From positions 62,001 through 126,000 of the forward strand of contig NZ_JBNILH010000008.1 in the NCBI RefSeq assembly GCF_050107595.1: DNA of 64,000 nt, given 5' to 3'. Source of the DNA: Bacillus_AB infantis_C (GTDB lineage: Bacteria > Bacillota > Bacilli > Bacillales > Cytobacillaceae). Below are positions 1-8,583 of the stretch, in pieces. The notes beneath the pieces are model-generated. The model did no database searches. It saw only the letters and a list, made by a program, of their open reading frames with translations, and was not told the origin of the DNA. A program made the position numbers and the translations under genes. The stretch's first letter is position 1. Each line of letters starts with the position of its first letter.

Positions 1-1
1 C

Positions 2-1477
2 ATATCAGAAGCATTGCCGGAGCTTGGTGTGGAAAGAGTCAGACAGACGACTTTCCCCGAGTATGTCCTGCAGTGCCTTTCCGGGAATTTCTCCATCGCA
101 GAGGACAGGAAGCTCATCCAGCTTCTTGAAGAAAAAGGAGAAGGGCTCGGCCTCAGAGTTTCAGAAATTAAAGGATCCCGTCTGTTTAAGAACATACTGG
201 ATCAATATTTAAAAAGCATTTCCTTTACCTTTTATCCTTCCGAAGATTTTATGGCAGATAAGTTCCGCCTGTTCAGCAGAAAAAAATTTATCAGGCTTTT
301 CCATGAAGATTATCATTACCTTCCCTATTTCCGGAGGCTTGAGAAGCTTAAAAGCATCCTTCAAGGCGATCTGAAGAGGAAGAAAAAGAATATCCTGGCC
401 AAAATTGAAGCCTACTATGATGACAGGATTGACAGGGCCATATACCGCGGCAAGGATGCAGACAAAAGAAGGGAATATGTCTCACATGCTCTTGATCAAA
501 AAGCAGAGCGTCTGGAGGAGGTCCAAAAGAGCATCAGAAGGGCTGTGCCCGACTATATGAAGCAGTTTCCGAAAAAGAAGGCACTGGATTACTACCGTGA
601 GCTTTTCGAGGATCCGGCAAGGATCGTCCGTTTTTCCGGGAATGAATTGACGAAAGGCGAAGCAGAAGAATTATGCAGCTATTCGCTTTCTCTCCTTGCC
701 AAGAAGAGGGTTGAACGTGAAGATCTGGCTGCTCTCCTGTATTTGCAGACAGAGCTGTATGGGGTTGATAAAGACCTTAAGGCAAAGAATATCGTCATTG
801 ATGAAGCCCAGGATTACAGCTATATGGAGATATATGCTTTGAAAAAGGCCTGTGATACAGATATGTTTACGCTGGTGGGAGATCTCGCCCAGGGAATCCA
901 CTCTTATCGGGGGCTAAAGGCGTGGGAACCGGTCGTCAGCGGGATATTCCCGCGCGCTACCTATACAGAGCTGCAGAAAAGCTATCGGACAACAATAGAA
1001 ATCATGGAAAAGGCAAACCGTCTGCTGAAGCTCCTGCCCTATTCCTTTCCGCAGGTGGAACCTGTTGTGAGGCATGGTGAGAGCCCGGCTTTTATAAAAA
1101 GAGAAGAAGGAGCCGGACTCGCGCGGCAGATTGCAGAAAAGGTGAAGGAGCTGCGGAAAGAGCACTTAAAGAACTTTGCTGTTATCGGCAAGACAATGAA
1201 GGACTGCCAAACTTTATATGATTATTTCAAGGAAGAGACCAATGAAAAAGTCCGTCTGCTTGCAGAACAGGAGAGCATTCCAAAGGATGAAATTGTGATT
1301 GTCCCTTCCTACTTATCCAAGGGACTGGAATTTGATGCAGTATTCATCGTTTCAATACTTGAAAAATATGATGCTTCTTCAGAAATAGATATAAAGCTTC
1401 TATATGTGGGGATGACCAGACCGCTCCACCGGCTGTACTTTTACGGCGGGGAGAAGGCAGATTTCCTGCTTGAATAA
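2..1477 (+). CDS. HelD/UvrD-like superfamily 1 helicase, C-terminal part (5' end outside window)
   Basis: The reading frame is open to the left edge, so the first ATG/TTG in the window is not the real start; about 491 residues are visible. Motif II is IVIDEAQDY, motif III LVGDLAQGIHSYRG, motif IV KSYRTTIEI, motif V LSKGLEFDAVFI and motif VI YVGMTRPLHRLYFYGG. Walker A would lie upstream of the window. A lysine/arginine-rich helical stretch sits before motif II, as in the HelD arms. HelD proteins of Firmicutes are about 770 residues and release stalled RNA polymerase; a generic UvrD-like repair helicase is the alternative. An intrinsic terminator follows directly. Confidence 0.8.
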   Translation: MSEALPELGVERVRQTTFPEYVLQCLSGNFSIAEDRKLIQLLEEKGEGLGLRVSEIKGSRLFKNILDQYLKSISFTFYPSEDFMADKFRLFSRKKFIRLFHEDYHYLPYFRRLEKLKSILQGDLKRKKKNILAKIEAYYDDRIDRAIYRGKDADKRREYVSHALDQKAERLEEVQKSIRRAVPDYMKQFPKKKALDYYRELFEDPARIVRFSGNELTKGEAEELCSYSLSLLAKKRVEREDLAALLYLQTELYGVDKDLKAKNIVIDEAQDYSYMEIYALKKACDTDMFTLVGDLAQGIHSYRGLKAWEPVVSGIFPRATYTELQKSYRTTIEIMEKANRLLKLLPYSFPQVEPVVRHGESPAFIKREEGAGLARQIAEKVKELRKEHLKNFAVIGKTMKDCQTLYDYFKEETNEKVRLLAEQESIPKDEIVIVPSYLSKGLEFDAVFIVSILEKYDASSEIDIKLLYVGMTRPLHRLYFYGGEKADFLLE

Positions 1478-1489
1478 TAAAGCGTGCAG

Positions 1490-1518
1490 AAGAATCCTGT
1501 TGAACAGGATTCTTTTTT
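1490..1518 (+). terminator. Intrinsic terminator of the helicase gene
   Basis: Near-perfect inverted repeat AGAATCCTGTT/GAACAGGATTCT followed by a run of T. Confidence 0.85.
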
Positions 1519-1651
1519 GTTAGGCACAAATTCTGCTGATGGAAAATTGGGCTCGTTTTAGAAAAAATCTTTGCAGAAAATCAGTTTTGGACAAGTTTTC
1601 CAGGGGAAGAAGATAATTACAATATCGGCGGAAGCCGTTTATATAAAATGG

Positions 1652-1686
1652 GCGGCTGCAGCGGGAGCAGCCGCTTTCGGTTTTTC
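1652..1686 (+). terminator. GC-rich hairpin, possible second terminator
   Basis: GCGGCTGC and GCAGCCGC pair over a 7-nt loop, then TTTCGGTTTTTC. No convincing gene lies between this and the helicase terminator, so its role is unclear. Confidence 0.35.
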
Positions 1687-1848
1687 TAGAACATTTTGGC
1701 GCAGGGACAAGACCAACTATCTTGTTTTCCCGCTGTGTAAAAATTCACCCTAGCAAATAAAGGAAAGAAGACGCATGTTTTAGATTTTGAAGCTGGGGTA
1801 ATTTATTTGTACAAGCAGCAAACAACAAACCGAAAAGGAGGGTGATGA

Positions 1849-2370
1849 TTGAAAAAACTCTATTCGGTACCGATGATTGCCATCTTAATATTTCTTATAG
1901 GCTGCAGCAACGGGCAGGAAGCTGAGCAGGAACTGAATCAGTCGGCTGATGAAATTGAGCAGTCAGCTGAGGAAGCAGCTCAATCTGCCAAGGAAAAGAC
2001 TGAAGAGGCTGCAGTTGATCTTAAAGAAAATGCTCCAGAAGTGATCAGTAAGATCAAAGGGGCATTAGAGGAAGGCAAGGAAACTGTTAAGCAAGAAATG
2101 GTCGAAAAAGGGGATACTGTTAAAGCGGAGGAGGATTTTTACCTCGCTGCGACCCCAGAAGCCTATGACAGTCTCTACGATTTCATCCAGATCAATGATT
2201 ATGATGGAATCAAACAGCTGGAAGAAGAAAAGGATGCGCTGCTTGTAGAAAAAGGAACCGAACTTGAAGTGCTGGACCGTGATCCGGTCCGTGTCAAAGT
2301 GGCGGTAAAGGCCGGAGATGAAGAAGGCTTTGCGCCAGTCAATCTGTTAGAGCCAGCTGGAAACAGCTGA
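1849..2370 (+). CDS. Putative lipoprotein with coiled-coil middle and SH3-like tail
   Basis: A TTG start follows a strong AAAAGGAGGGTGATGA ribosome binding site. Residues 1-19 form a signal peptide ending in the lipobox LIGC, so the mature protein should be lipid-anchored outside the membrane. Residues 20-85 are rich in Glu, Ala and Gln with heptad-like spacing (coiled coil). The last 70 residues contain alternating beta-strand-like segments ending VAVKAGDEEGFAPVNLLEP, which resembles an SH3-like fold. I do not recognise the family and cannot assign a function. The next gene (GlsB-like) starts 52 bp downstream and may be co-transcribed, since only that gene has a clear terminator. Confidence 0.75.
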   Translation: MKKLYSVPMIAILIFLIGCSNGQEAEQELNQSADEIEQSAEEAAQSAKEKTEEAAVDLKENAPEVISKIKGALEEGKETVKQEMVEKGDTVKAEEDFYLAATPEAYDSLYDFIQINDYDGIKQLEEEKDALLVEKGTELEVLDRDPVRVKVAVKAGDEEGFAPVNLLEPAGNS

Positions 2371-2422
2371 TGCTTTTATAAACTACATCTTGCAAAAAAA
2401 AACTAATTAGGAGTGAGAAATT

Positions 2423-2680
2423 ATGTTAAGTTTTCTTTGGGCATTAATTATTGGTGGAATCATCGGGTGGATTGCCGGCATGATCGTAGGAAGAGACATC
2501 CCGGGCGGCGTCATCGGTAATATTATCGCAGGTTTCGTCGGTGCTTGGTTAGGTACACTGATTCTTGGCGACTGGGGTCCTGTTGTAGCTGACTTTGCCA
2601 TCATCCCTGCTATTATCGGTGCAATCGTTCTAGTATTTGTGCTAAGCCTGATCATGAAAGGCATGCGCAAAGCAGACTAA
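2423..2680 (+). CDS. GlsB/YeaQ/YmgE-family small membrane protein
   Basis: 85 residues with three hydrophobic segments and the glycine zipper pattern of the family: GGIIGWIAGMIVGRDIPGG at residues 11-29, then GNIIAGFVGAWLG and a last helix IPAIIGAIVLVFVLSLI. These transglycosylase-associated-type proteins are usually stress-induced inner membrane proteins of unknown mechanism. The ATG is preceded by TAGGAGTGAGAAATT. Length and composition match the family closely. A terminator follows. Confidence 0.88.
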   Translation: MLSFLWALIIGGIIGWIAGMIVGRDIPGGVIGNIIAGFVGAWLGTLILGDWGPVVADFAIIPAIIGAIVLVFVLSLIMKGMRKAD

Positions 2681-2684
2681 TACA

Positions 2685-2712
2685 AAAAAGTCCCTTTTTA
2701 GGGGCTTTTTTG
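2685..2712 (+). terminator. Intrinsic terminator after the GlsB-like gene
   Basis: AAAAGTCCC and GGGGCTTTTTT form a short stem with a TTTTTA loop and a T tail. Confidence 0.75.
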
Positions 2713-2738
2713 GTGTTTAATTAACTTTTTTTCACTGC

Positions 2739-2918
2739 GGAGGGCTGGGACCCTCTGTATGTTTTTTTGTGTCTAGAGGGTGTCAGTCGGCTCGACTGGA
2801 ACCCTTTATAAGGCTTTTAAGTGTCTAGAGGGTCTTAGTCGGCGACTGGAACTCCTATGGAGCCTCTGTTTGATTTTGTAGTCTGGAGGGTTCCAGTGCA
2901 CTCTGCTGGAATCCTTCA
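2739..2918. repeat. Degenerate tandem stem-loop repeat, 3-4 units
   Basis: Three diverged units begin GTCTAGAGGG (2771), GTCTAGAGGG (2823) and GTCTGGAGGG (2881), i.e. spaced 52-58 bp. Each holds an inverted repeat: AGGGT..CAGTCG/CGACTG..ACCCT in unit 1, AGGGT..TAGTCG/CGACTG in unit 2, and GGGTTCCAG/CTGGAATCC in unit 3. A partial hairpin GAGGG..CCCTC at 2739 may be a fourth. It fills the space between the convergent GlsB-like and yhcT genes. No coding potential seen. Confidence 0.6.
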
Positions 2919-2936
2919 TTTGTTCTGCAGGAAGAT

Positions 2937-3851
2937 TTAAAGCTCCTCCAGCTGAAAGCCTTTGAACATTTCCGGGTTGCCGGTTATTGGTGCGTAACAG
3001 ACTACCGCTTCCTCTGTAAAGGGATGCGGCACCTCCAGCTTGGCAGCATGAAGGGCCTGGCGAGGATACACCGGGCTGCCGCCATACAATCTGTCCCCGG
3101 TCAATGGGTGGCCCATATCACTGAAATGGACTCTGATCTGATGGGTTCTCCCTGTTTCCAGCCGGCAGGACACAAGAGTCTGCTGCTCTCTTGGAAAGAC
3201 TGCAGCAACCTCATAATGGGTGACAGCATCCTGCCCGCCCGGGGAAACCCGCCTTCTGGTGGGGTGATGCCTGTCCCTTCCAATCGGCTTGCGGATCACC
3301 CCTTTTTTTTGTTTAATGATCCCGTCCGCCATGGCAATATAGGTCCGCTTGATTTTTCTTTCCTTAAGAAGCTGATCAAGCATGCCTCCTGCAAGTGCGT
3401 GCTTGGCAAATAATACAGCACCGGTTGTATCTTTATCAAGGCGGTGGATGTGCTTGAGGTGGCGATATTCCCCTTTGGCCAGGAGATGATATGCAGCCGC
3501 GTTGGCAAGCGTGTCTTCCTGCATCGGCTCATTGGGATGGGTATCCATGCCGGCAGGCTTGTTGAGAATCAGTATATGTTCATCTTCGTAGAGCACGTCA
3601 ATGTCATGGTATGCAGGCTTAACGCCGAACTCCTCTTCAGCAAAAAGCTTTAACTCAAGCCTGCTGCCTTTGGCAAGCGGTGAGGTCCAGCGGGGTGCCG
3701 ATCCATCCACTAATATGCTTTTTTCCATCCGCATCAGATGGATTTGCTTTTTTGGGGCCTTCCAGCGGGTGCGGAGAAGCTCCTCAAGCGTCAAACCCTC
3801 CCAGTGGCTGGGTATTATTATTTGATACCATTCTCCTTTTTTCTTCGTAAT
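2937..3851 (-). CDS. yhcT: RluA-family 23S/other RNA pseudouridine synthase (YhcT-like)
   Basis: Converts uridine to pseudouridine in RNA; the catalytic Asp lies in HRLDKDTTGAVLFAKH, the hallmark of the RluA/RluD/RluC family, followed by the conserved GRTHQIRVHF and HPLTGDRLYGG motifs. The N-terminal part is S4-like (APKKQIHLMRM). The first conventional start in frame is TTG at 3794, but its ribosome binding site would sit only 1 nt away. The open frame continues upstream to an ATT at 3851 that has AGGAGGG 9 nt before it, and the added residues (KKKGEWYQIIIPSHWEGL) look like the normal family N-terminus. I therefore extend the gene to 3851 with a rare ATT start. yhcU follows divergently, as in the B. 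subtilis neighbourhood. Confidence 0.82.
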   Translation of the reverse strand: MTKKKGEWYQIIIPSHWEGLTLEELLRTRWKAPKKQIHLMRMEKSILVDGSAPRWTSPLAKGSRLELKLFAEEEFGVKPAYHDIDVLYEDEHILILNKPAGMDTHPNEPMQEDTLANAAAYHLLAKGEYRHLKHIHRLDKDTTGAVLFAKHALAGGMLDQLLKERKIKRTYIAMADGIIKQKKGVIRKPIGRDRHHPTRRRVSPGGQDAVTHYEVAAVFPREQQTLVSCRLETGRTHQIRVHFSDMGHPLTGDRLYGGSPVYPRQALHAAKLEVPHPFTEEAVVCYAPITGNPEMFKGFQLEEL

Positions 3852-4184
3852 GATACAAAGCCCTCCTTCATCCAGTATTTCCCTATAATAGTCAGCCGTT
3901 GATTTACATATAAATCATACATGAAAAAAGTTTTCATGCAATGAATGCCGGCAGCCGATTCATATCTCCCCAGTATGCTCCAATATTGTATAATTGAAAG
4001 CGGATAAGCCAAAAGACATATTTTTATGTAAAAAAAAGCGGTTTCTTCATTCGTGATTTCCTAGGTCATGTAAAAAAATACCGACTCTATGGGTATAATT
4101 ACCACCCTTAGAGTTTCGGCTGATATGTTATTCTAGGAATATATGTTACGAAATGATTACAAGGATTACAAAGGTGGGTTTTCA

Positions 4185-4583
4185 GTGAAAGTAGTTTTTG
4201 CATCGACTCCTAACCAGGAAGAGAGGATCAGGGAACTGGTAGATTATTTTTATACATCTATTTTTCCTGCTTATTTTTCAGATGAGGATATTAAAGAGTT
4301 TGAAAAGCTGAAGGTGCTGCATACTTCAACCAGGCATTTTGAATATTTCGGGACTTTAAAAGAAGCATTTCAGGTGATCGCCAGCCTGCAGACGCTGATT
4401 TCCATCCTGGAATCTTCTGATCCGGAAAACCGATATGAGGATATTTTCCAGAAGAATGTACATATCCTGAAAGATTTCGGACTTTTCTTTCCTTTCGGCT
4501 TCAGCTCTTTTATTGATGCAAAAGAGCTGAAGGGTGATATGTTTAGTGTGTATACGAAAGCGGCGAATGAGCTTTTGGTTTAA
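4185..4583 (+). CDS. yhcU: YhcU-like protein (DUF5365 family)
   Basis: I chose the GTG at 4185, which follows AAAGGTGGGTTTTCA, over an in-frame ATG at 4143 that has no ribosome binding site. The 132-residue product KVVFASTPNQEERIRELVDY... is soluble, without signal peptide, and ends in a FSSFIDAKELKGDMF-type segment typical of Bacillus YhcU. The function of the family is unknown. Position next to yhcT agrees with the B. subtilis order. A strong terminator follows. Confidence 0.75.
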   Translation: MKVVFASTPNQEERIRELVDYFYTSIFPAYFSDEDIKEFEKLKVLHTSTRHFEYFGTLKEAFQVIASLQTLISILESSDPENRYEDIFQKNVHILKDFGLFFPFGFSSFIDAKELKGDMFSVYTKAANELLV

Positions 4584-4610
4584 AATGAGGTAAAAATATT
4601 GAGTTTGAAG

Positions 4611-4646
4611 AACGGGAAGGGGCGGGGGTGCTTCTTCCCGTTTTTT
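4611..4646 (+). terminator. Intrinsic terminator of yhcU
   Basis: AACGGGAAG and CTTCCCGTT pair, followed by TTTTTTC. Confidence 0.85.
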
Positions 4647-4703
4647 CATGTTGATTTTATTCCTATTTAGAATCAAAAAAATTATTTTGCGCTTTAACTG
4701 AGG

Positions 4704-4895
4704 CTGTTGATCTGCACTCCAGGCACTTCGCTTTCCGCGGGGCGGCGCTGAGCCTACTCACGCTTGCGCGCTGCGGTCTCAGCTTTGCCGCTATTTCCCG
4801 CAGGACTTGAATAGGCACCTTTGAAATTGCCTCGCACGAAGAAAATGCGCATGCATTTTATGAGGAGTCTGCGTGCCCTCCACTCCAACCAACAG
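4704..4895. repeat. Interspersed Bacillus-type repeat with CTGTTGAT-like inverted ends and an internal insertion
   Basis: The left end CTGTTGATCTGCACTCC and the right end CACTCCAACCAACAG are inverted relative to each other. The core CTTTCCGCGGGGCGGC..GAGCC..CTGCGGTCTCAG..CCCGCAGGA resembles a repeat I know from many Bacillaceae intergenic regions. The usual core joins CCGCAGG directly to AGTCTGCG; here about 58 bp (roughly 4808-4865, TGAATAGG...TATGAGG) is inserted at that point. No ORF inside. Copy number in the genome could not be checked. Confidence 0.6.
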
Positions 4896-5226
4896 GGCTT
4901 TTTAAACTTTGGAGCAATTCTGCAAAACCAATAAAGGGGACTTAAAGATCGTTTCAATCACCTTTTCAGGAACACTAGGAAAATAAAGTCCTAAGAGGTA
5001 TAAACCCGCTAATTATTGGGCATCCTGCATAACAACCAGCTCCTTCCGTAATGTAGCTCTGATTTGGGGATGTTCTGTAACTGCAGAGATTCTTGCCGGA
5101 TTAACCTACGATGTTACGAGTAGGAGCTTGTTTTTATTCAGGACAGACTTATGATAGAAGCATTAAATCCTATAAAAAAAGAATAGGGACATAAAAGTTT
5201 TTAAGGTCTTGGTGATATACAACATA
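4896..5226. other. Intergenic stretch without recognisable gene
   Basis: About 330 bp between the repeat and the bdbC operon terminator. Both strands carry stops in all frames and I see no convincing ribosome binding site or RNA fold. It may be decayed DNA. Confidence 0.5.
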
Positions 5227-5257
5227 AAAACGGGAAGGATTGCTCCTTCCCGTTTTT
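5226..5257 (-). terminator. Terminator of the bdbC-thioredoxin operon
   Basis: Symmetric AAACGGGAAGG/CCTTCCCGTTT hairpin; on the minus strand it ends in a T run right after the thioredoxin-like gene. Confidence 0.8.
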
Positions 5258-5259
5258 TC

Positions 5260-5730
5260 TTATTTAGAATTCTCGTTAAACCATTCTTCGAATACTTCTT
5301 TATCCTGTGACCCTGTGATTCTGTTTGTTTCTTTGCCGTCTTTGTACTGAACGATTGTTGGTGTTTCGTTAATGTTGTAGTTGTCCCAGCCATTTTCGAA
5401 TTCCCACAGGTTGAATTGGACAAGATCGACTCCCATTTCCTCTGCCAGCGGGGCGACAACAGGGGTGGTCCTTTGGCAATGCGGGCATGTAGGGCTGAAG
5501 AAGTAGACGGTTGCATCTTCTCCTGCATCAAGCTTTTTCTCCAGTTCATCAGGGAGAATAATGTTCTGGTAGTTTGGATCATCGAGCTGGTCGATTGTTT
5601 CAGACTTCAGGTTCTCCGTTCCGTAAGGGTTGTCCCCTGATACCTTTTCTTTATTCTGCATACTGGTAAGCACGGCCACACCCGCAAATAGTGCTATGAT
5701 AATAACTAAAAATATGATGACTTTCTTCAA
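5260..5730 (-). CDS. Membrane-anchored thioredoxin-like thiol-disulfide oxidoreductase
   Basis: The start is TTG at 5730, not the far upstream ATG, because it overlaps the stop of bdbC by TTGA and sits 7 nt after GGGAGGCAG. The 156-residue product begins LKKVIIFLVIIIALFAGVAV, an N-terminal membrane anchor, followed by a thioredoxin fold with active site FFSPTCPHCQRT (CPHC) near residue 80 and the cis-Pro segment INETPTIVQYKDGKE. It should act on the outer face of the membrane as the partner of the DsbB-like protein encoded just before it, passing disulfides to exported proteins, or acting as a reductase. Translational coupling to bdbC supports this pairing. Confidence 0.85.
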   Translation of the reverse strand: MKKVIIFLVIIIALFAGVAVLTSMQNKEKVSGDNPYGTENLKSETIDQLDDPNYQNIILPDELEKKLDAGEDATVYFFSPTCPHCQRTTPVVAPLAEEMGVDLVQFNLWEFENGWDNYNINETPTIVQYKDGKETNRITGSQDKEVFEEWFNENSK

Positions 5731-6170
5731 ATCACACTGCCTCCCTTTGTTTTTTTCCAGATGATCAGGCTTGTTATAAAAATAATGATAAAAGCAGTAA
5801 GCGCAAGCAGGGGAATCGTAATGAATCCCAGCCAGTTGATATATTGCCCAGTGCATGGGACCCTGCCGCAGGAAAGGGCACTTTCTCCAAGGAAAGCGAC
5901 TTTCTGGATGGAATAATGATAAATCGAAATGCATGCACCGGCAGCGGAGAGGATCATTGTATAAAAACTGATTTTATAATCTTTTTTGATTACAGCGATC
6001 CCGAGTATGACGGCGAGCGGGTACATGGCGATACGCTGGTACCAGCAGAGTGCGCAGGGCTCATAATGGCGGACTTCAGAAAAATAGAGGCTTCCGAACA
6101 TCGCCAGGATGGAAGCAGCCCAGGCAAGGAATAAAAGGTTCTCCCTCGGATCTTGTTTTGGCTTATCCAT
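5727..6170 (-). CDS. bdbC: DsbB/BdbC-family disulfide oxidoreductase
   Basis: 147 residues with four transmembrane helices. The first periplasm-side Cys pair is in EPCALCWYQRIAMYP (CxxC plus the quinone-binding YQR), the second in ALSCGRVPCTGQYINWLG. This is the DsbB/BdbC architecture: it reoxidises a thioredoxin-like partner and passes electrons to menaquinone. It lies first in a two-gene operon with the CPHC thioredoxin-like protein; the TTGA overlap implies coupled translation. B. subtilis has two paralogues (BdbB, BdbC), so the exact name is by similarity. Confidence 0.88.
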   Translation of the reverse strand: MDKPKQDPRENLLFLAWAASILAMFGSLYFSEVRHYEPCALCWYQRIAMYPLAVILGIAVIKKDYKISFYTMILSAAGACISIYHYSIQKVAFLGESALSCGRVPCTGQYINWLGFITIPLLALTAFIIIFITSLIIWKKTKGGSVI

Positions 6171-6405
6171 ATGCTTCTCCTTTATTAGTTTATGGTGAAA
6201 TTATAAAGAGATTCTCCGCGCTTGTAAATTACCTTGAATTAAAGACACCTAATCTTCACATTTTTGCAGTGTTCAGGACAGCATGAGAGCGGGTGTGCAG
6301 GCATATGCTGATAGCGGCAGCCGGAGGTTCCTTCTTTCATTCTACCATTGATGCAGGGGCAAGCATCAGTCCTAATATTATCCTATTTGAAAAAGGAGCA
6401 TTAAG

Positions 6406-6957
6406 ATGAAAAAACATGCGTTAGTCATTGGCGGAACGGGTATGTTAAAAAGAGTGATTGAAACACTCTGCAAAGAAGGGTTCCATGTAAGTGCAATGGG
6501 CAGGAGCCATGATCGATTTGCGAAGATGATGGAAGAAATTTCTGTACCTGAAGGAAAGGTTTCTTTTGTACAAACAGACTATTACAGTCAGGTCCAGTTC
6601 CAGGAAGGCTTGATCCAAGCTGTTCTGGACCGGGGAGCGTTCGATCTGGCCGTCGCATGGATGAGAAGCGATGCTTCGGAAAGCTTCCAGTGGCTTTTGC
6701 AGTACATAGCGCAAGATGACAAGTATACAGAGCTGTATGAGATTAAAGGCAGCCATGCTTCAAGGGAGTCTTTCAATGGCCTGGACTCTGCTTCGTTAAA
6801 GTGGATGAGGATCATTCTTGGATTCCGTTTTGAGGGGGATAAGGCAAGATGGCTCACCCACGACGAAATTTCCGAGGGTGTGCTGAAGGCAATCAGCCTG
6901 AAAGCCCCCTTATATACAGCGGGAGTGACGGAGCCTTGGGAGAAAAGGCCCTCATAG
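6406..6957 (+). CDS. Short-chain dehydrogenase-like NAD(P)-binding protein
   Basis: 183 residues beginning KKHALVIGGTGML, a Rossmann GxxGxx nucleotide-binding motif. The usual SDR catalytic YxxxK is not evident; the second half instead has SASLKWMRIILGF and a WLTHDEIS segment near the end. It is therefore an atypical, short member whose substrate cannot be told. AAAAAGGAGCATTAAG precedes the ATG. It sits 49 bp upstream of yhcX and could be co-transcribed. Confidence 0.7.
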   Translation: MKKHALVIGGTGMLKRVIETLCKEGFHVSAMGRSHDRFAKMMEEISVPEGKVSFVQTDYYSQVQFQEGLIQAVLDRGAFDLAVAWMRSDASESFQWLLQYIAQDDKYTELYEIKGSHASRESFNGLDSASLKWMRIILGFRFEGDKARWLTHDEISEGVLKAISLKAPLYTAGVTEPWEKRPS

Positions 6958-7006
6958 TATAAATGCCATTAACAGAGCAGCCCGAATAAGAGGAGATGCA
7001 GTCAAT

Positions 7007-8545
7007 ATGTCAAAATTGGATTTGAGCAAGTTTGAGAAAAAAATGATTATCCGCAATACAAGAGCTGAAGATATTGATAAAATCATAGCTCTTCAGGAGC
7101 TTTGCTTTCCAGGAATGGATCCGTGGAAGCGGGAGCATTTGGAGAGCCATCTGGAAATTTTTCCGGAAGGCCAGTTTGTTGCTGAATATGACGGAGATAT
7201 AATCGGCTCCTGCTCCAGCCTGATCATCAATTTCGATGAATATGATGACAGGCACTCCTGGAGCGATGTGACAGATAATGGCTATATTACGAACCATAAT
7301 CAGGATGGGTATAATTTATACGGCATTGAAGTAATGGTGCACCCGGATTTTCGGCGCATGAAAATCGGCTACCGCCTGTATGAGGCACGGAAAGAACTGG
7401 TGCGGCAGATGAACCTGAAAAGCATCATCATTGGCGGCAGGATCCCGAACTATCATAAATATGCCGGGGAAATGAGCCCGCGCGAGTATGTAAGCGAGGT
7501 ATCCCGCCATAAAATTTATGATCCGGTCCTCTCATTCCAGCTTCTGAATGAGTTCACTCTCATGCGGATCAATCCTAATTATCTGCCGGATGATGTCCAG
7601 TCCAACAAATATGCGACCCTGATGGAATGGAATAATGTCGACTACCTGCCAACAACGAAAAGATTCTATAAAACAAGCTATCCAGTAAGGATCTGTGTGG
7701 TTCAGTACATGATGAGGCAAATCAGTTCATTTGATGATTTTGCAAACCAGGTGGAATATTTTACAGACGTCGCCTCAGATGCAGGGGCCGATTTTGCGGT
7801 TTTCCCTGAGATATTCACTACGCAGCTGATGTCGTTCCTTGATGAAAAGTCACCCAGCCTTGCAGTGCGGAGGGTTACAGAGTATACAGAAGAATATATC
7901 GAGCTGTTTACCGATCTGGCTGTCAGATATAATGTCAATATCATCGGCGGCTCCCATTTCGTCAAAGAGGATGATGATGAAATCTACAATATTGCCTATC
8001 TTTTCCGGAGAGATGGCACGATTGAAAAGCAATATAAGCTCCATATCACCCCGAATGAGCGTAAATGGTGGGGGATCAGCCGCGGGGATGAAGTGAAGGT
8101 ATTCGATACAGACTGCGGAAGGATTGCGATCCAGATCTGCTATGATATTGAATTCCCTGAGCTTGCCAGGATCGCAGCAGATAAAGGCGCAAAGATTATT
8201 TTTACCCCGTTTTGTACAGAAGACCGCCAAGGCTATCTGCGTGTCAGGTACTGTGCACAGGCAAGAGCGGTCGAAAACCAGATCTATACAGTCATTTCGG
8301 GAACGGTCGGAAATCTGCCGCAAACAGAGAATATGGATATCCAATATGCGCAGTCAGGCATTTTTGCGCCATCGGACTTTGAATTTGCAAGGGACGGCAT
8401 CGTCGGAGAGACCAATCCTAATATCGAAATGGTGCTGATCGGGGATGTGGACCTGGAAATCCTCAGACGCCAGCGCCAGGACGGAACGGTCCGCCAGCTG
8501 AAGGACCGGCGTCATGATATCTATAAGATTCATTACAAAAAATAA
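7007..8545 (+). CDS. yhcX: YhcX-like GNAT acetyltransferase fused to a nitrilase-type amidohydrolase
   Basis: 512 residues in two domains. Residues 10-170 are a GNAT fold (IRNTRAEDIDKIIALQELCF, then GIEVMVHPDFRRMKIGYRLY as the acetyl-CoA loop). Residues 225-505 are a carbon-nitrogen hydrolase with the Glu-Lys-Cys triad: E in FAVFPEIF, K in KQYKLHITPNE and C in IAIQICYDIEFPELARI. Bacillus YhcX has the same fusion; its substrate is not established. A GAGGAGATGCAGTCAAT site precedes the ATG and a strong terminator follows. Confidence 0.9.
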   Translation: MSKLDLSKFEKKMIIRNTRAEDIDKIIALQELCFPGMDPWKREHLESHLEIFPEGQFVAEYDGDIIGSCSSLIINFDEYDDRHSWSDVTDNGYITNHNQDGYNLYGIEVMVHPDFRRMKIGYRLYEARKELVRQMNLKSIIIGGRIPNYHKYAGEMSPREYVSEVSRHKIYDPVLSFQLLNEFTLMRINPNYLPDDVQSNKYATLMEWNNVDYLPTTKRFYKTSYPVRICVVQYMMRQISSFDDFANQVEYFTDVASDAGADFAVFPEIFTTQLMSFLDEKSPSLAVRRVTEYTEEYIELFTDLAVRYNVNIIGGSHFVKEDDDEIYNIAYLFRRDGTIEKQYKLHITPNERKWWGISRGDEVKVFDTDCGRIAIQICYDIEFPELARIAADKGAKIIFTPFCTEDRQGYLRVRYCAQARAVENQIYTVISGTVGNLPQTENMDIQYAQSGIFAPSDFEFARDGIVGETNPNIEMVLIGDVDLEILRRQRQDGTVRQLKDRRHDIYKIHYKK

Positions 8546-8552
8546 CATTCAC

Positions 8553-8583
8553 AGCCTGCCTTTCACTGGCAGGCCTTTTTTTA
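8553..8583 (+). terminator. Intrinsic terminator of yhcX
   Basis: AGCCTGCC/GGCAGGCC stem and T8 tail. Confidence 0.85.

Noticed and set aside
1571..1753. 60-codon ORF after the helicase
   Set aside because: Runs through a terminator-like hairpin, lacks a ribosome site and resembles nothing.
4754..4957. ORF over the 4.7-kb repeat
   Set aside because: It is a by-product of the GC-rich repeat sequence; no family or start signal.
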